From: Collinsella sp. AM33-4BH
GTDB lineage: Bacteria; Actinomycetota; Coriobacteriia; Coriobacteriales; Coriobacteriaceae
Assembly: GCF_003469205.1 (NCBI RefSeq)
Contig: NZ_QSIN01000018.1
Location: 2,218 to 20,606, forward strand
Direction of reading: 5' to 3'
Length of the DNA: 18,389 nucleotides
Shown here piece after piece: positions 14,653 to 18,389 of the stretch. The notes under the pieces are model-generated. The model saw only the letters and a list, made by a program, of their open reading frames with translations, did no database searches and was not told where the DNA came from. The position numbers were made by a program, and so were the translations under genes. Position 1 is the stretch's first letter. The number at the start of each line of letters is the position of its first letter.

Positions 14653-15327
14653 CTATTTGCTCCCGATATCGATCGTTCGTCTGCAGTCGGTTTTCTTTCC
14701 GCTGCGCCCGCCAGTTTGCGATGAGTCGCGCACCGTGTGAAGCTCAACACGGATGAAATACAAATATAATCCCCCCTTGCACTGTGTTGATAAATATTGC
14801 TCGTCGAACTCATCTGAACTGGGCTTTCTTGCATAGAACTGCCTGAACCTGAGCGTTTTCGGGTATCGCATTGCCCGATCGAGCACCATCGCGACCTTCT
14901 CAAGCTTGTCCTCGGGCGGACTCATAGCCACAGCCCCGCATGTCGTCCCGGTTGGAGCCGGGATGAGCCCTCAGGAAGCACTGCATGAAGTAGCGCATCC
15001 GGTTCACGGGCCCCAGCGGGTTCTGGCCGTCGGGAACGCCCTTGAGCAGCTTCGCGTTGTAGTGCTGGCTCTTCAGTGACAGATTGTTGACGGGAGCCGT
15101 GTGGCGCCCGGCTCCATGTCGTGGATGAGCGTGGAGCCGGGCGCCACACGGCTCCCAAACGTCGCCAAGGTCTTCGCCCTGCTTGTCTTGCCAAGGCCCT
15201 CCCGGATGAAGATTGAATTGCCTGGCTCATCGCAGCCGAGCGCGACACGGCCTCTACCCGAGACCATCATCTCTACACATAGCCCATCATTCGACAAGAA
15301 CGCGCAGTTTGTCCTGCATAGGCGCAT
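14653..15327 (-). pseudogene. Frameshifted transposase remnant, probably IS1595 family
   Basis: Three reading frames together spell one transposase C-terminal half. Frame a (15327 to about 15120): ALGCDEPGNSIFIREGLG, then GSRVAPGSTLIHDME, the H-D-x-E part of the catalytic core. Frame b (about 15100-14925): NNLSLKSQHYNAKLLKGVPD, then QNPLGPVNRMRYFMQCFL and AHPGSNRDDMRG. Frame c (about 14931-14653): MSPPEDKLEKVAMVLDRAMR, then PKTLRFRQFYARKPSS. The series 'APGSTLIHDxE, LKGVPDxxNPLxPVNR, GFxRDDxQGYL, MNPPxDKLEKV' is what I recall of IS1595-type transposases. The first frameshift falls inside the right arm of a perfect inverted repeat (15092-15156), and the second near 14930 with several residues missing. 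The N-terminal half was not found. It cannot be functional. Confidence 0.6.
15092..15156. repeat. Perfect 25-bp inverted repeat inside the transposase remnant
   Basis: Arms 15092-15116 and 15132-15156 are exact reverse complements (GGGAGCCGTGTGGCGCCCGG..) around a 15-nt spacer coding for part of STLIHDM. The right arm carries the first frameshift of the remnant. Confidence 0.93.
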
Positions 15328-15527
15328 GGTGTCCCCCTCCGCCGCAAGAGGTGAGCAAAAGAGAGGCTCCCCTCGCCACTACCGGACAAAGGGACCTCTC
15401 TGGGGAAACACGCTATAAAACCTTCTTGCCGGGCGGTCGAGTACAGCACCGACGGCGTACCCGTGGAGACCTACCCAGAGCCCACGCCATTTCAAGTTTC
15501 TTGGTCTTCAACGCCACAATCCGATAA
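15328..15527. other. 200-bp stretch without a supported gene
   Basis: Between the transposase remnant and the end of the ABC exporter. It contains the putative terminator at 15360-15401. A plus-strand run in one frame (VEYSTDGVPVETYPEPTP, about 15438-15491) looks protein-like but has no start or ribosome site and was not recognised; it may be a gene scrap. Confidence 0.5.
15360..15401 (-). terminator. Possible terminator of the radical SAM/ABC exporter operon
   Basis: On the minus strand AGAGAGGTCCC is followed after 18 bases by GGGAGCCTCTCT with one bulged base, then TTTGCTC. The stem is sound but the T-run is short. It lies 127 bp after the exporter stop. Confidence 0.5.
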
Positions 15528-17162
15528 TCATCCAGCCGTCGAAATGACCTCGTCACAGGCGGCAAGCATCTCCTCGTCATGAGTGACAACGATTACAATA
15601 TGGTCTCTCTTAATTTCATGAAGCAATTTGATCAGCGCGCCTCGACTCTTCGCATCAAGTGCTGAGGTCGGTTCATCAAAAAGCATAACGTCCGGCGATT
15701 TCAACAGCTGTCTCACAATTGCAATCTTTTGCTTCTCGCCGCCGGACACCCCTCCTTTCCCGCCGTCAAGCATCGCCGTTGCCCCGTTCTCCACAGAAGC
15801 AACCATTTCGTCTAGCCCCAATATGACAAGCATCCGATTCAGCTTATCCATCTCGTAATCATCAGAAAGCAGCGTAAGATTATCGAGAATCGTCCCCTCA
15901 ACGATAGGGGGTTCTTGCTCCGTAATGCTGACTCGACACCGCCGCAATGCATATCGATCGATGCAACGCTGTGACACCCCGTTGTAGCGAACGGCCCCTT
16001 CTGTGTCATCTGGATATAGCCCCAATATCACTGACAGCAGCGAGCTCTTCCCCGAACCATTCGGCCCCGAGATTCCATATAGCCGACCCCTGGAAAACGC
16101 GAGCCCCTCAATGCTTAACGCGACCCTTTCCGCCCCTGGATAACGTAGCTTGATGTTCTCTAGACGGATTTCCTCAATCGGACCAAGCGCCAATTTGCCA
16201 TTCGCTTCCACCGGGACATCCCAAATTCTTTTCAGCCGCTCATAGCATACGCGATTAGTCTGGTAATCCCTTCCCCAGCCCAACAAATACTGTACCGCTG
16301 AGCTTAAGTTCGAATAATATCCAACAGCAGTCACGAGAAAACCAGGCAACAGTCTCCCGCCCATCACTTCAACCGCGCCCACAGCAAGAAGACATCCTTG
16401 AGCGGCGGAAGCGACCAACGCGTTGCCAAAGGTAAATCTAGACCCTACTTCCTGATTTGCTCTCATCGTTGGATAGAGCCCATTAAAAGCTTCGACCAGT
16501 ACAGCGCGGGACCTATCGAACAAAGCATGTTTGCGGATGAAATCAACTTTCTCCAACTGATCTTGTAGACAGGAAAAAAACCTCGCGCTCTGCTCTTGTA
16601 CGTCAAAACTTCTCTCAAACAGCCTTGCGCGTGAAACCGCATAAAAAGCGGCACTCGCTGCCGCAAGAACAAGGCAGACCACACTCAACTTGATATTCAG
16701 GCTACCGAGAACAAACAGGGCGGACAAAAGGGTGATAACGTTGCTTGAAACCCCCACAACCGAGTTGATTACGAAGATGACAAGGTCATTAGCGTCGTGA
16801 TTGATTTGCTGGTTATAATACGACGCGTTGAAGCCCTCGAAGAATGCCTGGGGAAGGTGCTTCACGTGCTCAAGCGTATCCGCATTTAAGCCGAACCCCG
16901 CATGCGACTGAAGGTTGATGTACAGCATCTCTGAGCAATACACTAGTCCCGCTCGAACCGCTTGGACCGCAACCAAAATAAGGCAACAAACGAGAACGGC
17001 GGCAAGATCGGCGCTGGCCGGCATCGCCAATCGGTTTACCACTATGCCGGTAAGAAAGGGACCCGCAAGCGCAAGCAGCCCGACCAAAACTGTTACGACA
17101 AGATAGGCGTAGAATCGACCGCCCAGTATATATTTTCTACAGAGATTAAGCATCAGCCTCAT
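15528..17162 (-). CDS. ABC exporter (fused membrane and ATPase domains), probable modified-peptide exporter
   Basis: A 544-residue half-transporter. Residues about 15-300 are a six-helix exporter-type membrane domain (e.g. AYLVVTVLVGLLALAGPFLT, then LAAVLVCCLILVAVQAV). The ATPase domain has Walker A GPNGSGKSS (366-374), signature VSGGEKQ (472-478), Walker B VMLFDEP (492-498) and switch His in VVTHDEE (H528). There is no C39 peptidase at the N-terminus, so leader removal, if any, is done elsewhere. It probably works as a homodimer. The start is ambiguous: GTG 17174, ATG 17162 or ATG 17153; ATG 17162 is used, with GCGGGG just upstream, and it overlaps the end of the radical SAM gene by 17 bp. 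Such coupling points to export of the peptide that enzyme modifies. Codon use is less GC-rich than in murB or galE. Confidence 0.88.
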   Translation of the reverse strand: MRLMLNLCRKYILGGRFYAYLVVTVLVGLLALAGPFLTGIVVNRLAMPASADLAAVLVCCLILVAVQAVRAGLVYCSEMLYINLQSHAGFGLNADTLEHVKHLPQAFFEGFNASYYNQQINHDANDLVIFVINSVVGVSSNVITLLSALFVLGSLNIKLSVVCLVLAAASAAFYAVSRARLFERSFDVQEQSARFFSCLQDQLEKVDFIRKHALFDRSRAVLVEAFNGLYPTMRANQEVGSRFTFGNALVASAAQGCLLAVGAVEVMGGRLLPGFLVTAVGYYSNLSSAVQYLLGWGRDYQTNRVCYERLKRIWDVPVEANGKLALGPIEEIRLENIKLRYPGAERVALSIEGLAFSRGRLYGISGPNGSGKSSLLSVILGLYPDDTEGAVRYNGVSQRCIDRYALRRCRVSITEQEPPIVEGTILDNLTLLSDDYEMDKLNRMLVILGLDEMVASVENGATAMLDGGKGGVSGGEKQKIAIVRQLLKSPDVMLFDEPTSALDAKSRGALIKLLHEIKRDHIVIVVTHDEEMLAACDEVISTAG

Positions 17163-18389
17163 TTTGCCCCGCACCCCGTTTTGCCGTATTCATCATCTGG
17201 GAGAGCAGCATTTTTTGCTCGGCATCATACCGGAAGGAAACGCAACGTTTCCCCTCACCGTTTAAGGCGTGGTTGGGGCACCCTCCCATGCACATGGGAA
17301 AAGCAAAGCACTCTTGGCATTCCGGGTCATCCGGCTCATATGCCATCCAGTTAATCATGTTCTTGCTCAACATTGGCGGCTCGAAAATAGTTCCGACCCT
17401 CCGCTCCTTCATTCCAATGTCATCCCAGCACTTATACAAATCTCCGACGGGATCAACCACGTACGAGTTGATTCCAACGGCGCAACATATCCCGAAATTC
17501 GTCCCACCAAAAGGTTGAACTTTGAAGCCCCGCGCAATTGCCCTTTTATAAAACTCAGTCTCCTCATACGAGAACTCTTTTACAGTAAAGCAGTGGCTGT
17601 CGTTCGCACATACCTGATTGATATCGTCAACAGGGGCTAAATAGAAGTGAACCTTATTCATCAGGCCATTTAGCTCGAGATAATCCAATAGCTCTTGAGC
17701 GGCCTCGATGTTGGTCTTGTCGACGTTGCTCCTTATCGAAATATCGATGATGTCGGCACACTCTTTGACGTTCTTGAGAATACGTTCGTATGTAGGGCTT
17801 CCGTCGTGAAGAATCCTTCTCGAATCGTGATCCGACTTCGATCCATCTATAGTCACTTGCGCGCTCGTCACACCACATGCCGCGAGCCTCCTTGCAACAT
17901 CAGGCGTCAGCAGATAGCCATTTGTCACTATCGATGCGGAATATTCACACGTTGGCCCCACGACATCTTTCAGATCCGACGTAATCCGTTCGATCATCTT
18001 CATTCCGAGCAGAGGCTCGCCGCCGTACCATCCAACTGAGAGACTTGCGATACCAGGATAGTAATCTTTCACGAACTTGGAGAGCTGTGTCAAAACCTCC
18101 TCGCCCATCGTCGTGTACGCCTGTCCCTTTTCATAGCAGTAGGGACAGCAAAAGTTGCAAGCCATCGTTGGCGCAATGGTAAGGGACAGAGCAGTATTCG
18201 CAAAGCGCGCGGCGCGACTTTGCAACCTGATCTCCCCAAGCTCGTCCCTCTCCTCATTGACTAGGATGCCTCCCCTTATCAGCTCCGCGACAAGATCATC
18301 GGCATCCCGAACGTCCCCTTCTTGAATCCTTTTGAATTTCTGCGCGTATTCCGGATTTAACCCTTGATTGGCAACTTCATCCGAACACT
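17146..18389 (-). CDS. Radical SAM/SPASM peptide maturase (5' end off the window)
   Basis: The frame is open to the right edge, so the start is missing; 413 residues are visible. The first 70 or so form an N-terminal extension (EYAQKFKRIQEGDVRDADDL, then VAELIRGGILVNEE) like the leader-binding region of RiPP maturases. The radical SAM cluster motif CxxxCxxC (CNFCCPYC) is at 18136-18159, preceded by LSLTIAPTMA, and the GGEP motif follows (about 18013-18024). The C-terminal SPASM domain (17242-17484) shows CC..VVDPVGDLYKCW and CQECFAFPMCMGGCP plus a final Cys, enough for two auxiliary Fe-S clusters. Such enzymes make thioether or C-C cross-links in a precursor peptide. The ABC exporter overlaps its 3' end. 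An anaerobic sulfatase-maturase role is less likely given the N-terminal extension and the exporter. Precursor and start should lie beyond 18389. Confidence 0.9.
   Translation of the reverse strand, partial: CSDEVANQGLNPEYAQKFKRIQEGDVRDADDLVAELIRGGILVNEERDELGEIRLQSRAARFANTALSLTIAPTMACNFCCPYCYEKGQAYTTMGEEVLTQLSKFVKDYYPGIASLSVGWYGGEPLLGMKMIERITSDLKDVVGPTCEYSASIVTNGYLLTPDVARRLAACGVTSAQVTIDGSKSDHDSRRILHDGSPTYERILKNVKECADIIDISIRSNVDKTNIEAAQELLDYLELNGLMNKVHFYLAPVDDINQVCANDSHCFTVKEFSYEETEFYKRAIARGFKVQPFGGTNFGICCAVGINSYVVDPVGDLYKCWDDIGMKERRVGTIFEPPMLSKNMINWMAYEPDDPECQECFAFPMCMGGCPNHALNGEGKRCVSFRYDAEQKMLLSQMMNTAKRGAGQNEADA

Noticed and set aside
14653..14931. Separate 92-residue gene (MAMSPPEDKLEKV...)
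   Set aside because: It continues the sense of the transposase in another frame and has no ribosome site; treated as part of the pseudogene.
15412..15495. Short minus-strand peptide (25 codons, M-A-W-A-L-G...) as the RiPP precursor
   Set aside because: It has no ribosome site, is Arg/Pro-rich without a leader-like region, and lies downstream of the exporter across a region of gene scraps.

Overview
The window looks like a piece of a Collinsella-type (Coriobacteriia) gut actinobacterial chromosome. This is an inference from the high-GC codon use in most genes, the phosphoketolase, the style of the MurB, GalE and CHAP-hydrolase genes and the many long intergenic hairpins; no rRNA or other taxonomic marker is present. 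No tRNA, rRNA or CRISPR array was seen.

Left part (1-3871, all minus strand): a sugar-phosphate module. It reads, in transcription order, a small hypothetical protein, two tandem GntR/UTRA regulators that overlap by 16 bp, a 194-bp gap with possible operators, then two SIS-domain enzymes. The second SIS enzyme is cut by the window edge. The SIS pair resembles the fructoselysine/glucoselysine-6-phosphate deglycase (FrlB/GfrEF) group, so the module may handle Amadori products or amino sugars; transport genes would lie off the left edge.

Middle (3872-12160): xfp phosphoketolase with a LacI-family gene upstream and two nearly identical 18-bp inverted operators in the xfp promoter, then murB, a Tat-type secreted coiled-coil CHAP hydrolase and galE. 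These look like core genes. The gaps between them hold unusually long, often perfect hairpins: 3994-4067, 4179-4261, 8160-8225, 9335-9470 and 12025-12060. Two of these share a conserved core in opposite orientation.

Right part (12160-18389): an accessory region with a different codon style (many AGG arginine codons, lower GC). It starts with the left end of a broken IS3-family element. Next comes a translationally coupled pair, an ABC-type ATPase and a Cys-rich protein with a PD-(D/E)XK nuclease signature, which is a candidate anti-phage system. Then comes a frameshifted transposase remnant (probably IS1595 family) containing a perfect 25-bp inverted repeat. The region ends with a minus-strand pair, a radical SAM/SPASM peptide maturase (5' end beyond the right edge) and an ABC exporter. 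This pair is the usual core of a ribosomally made, radical-SAM-modified peptide (RiPP) cluster; its precursor gene is not visible here.
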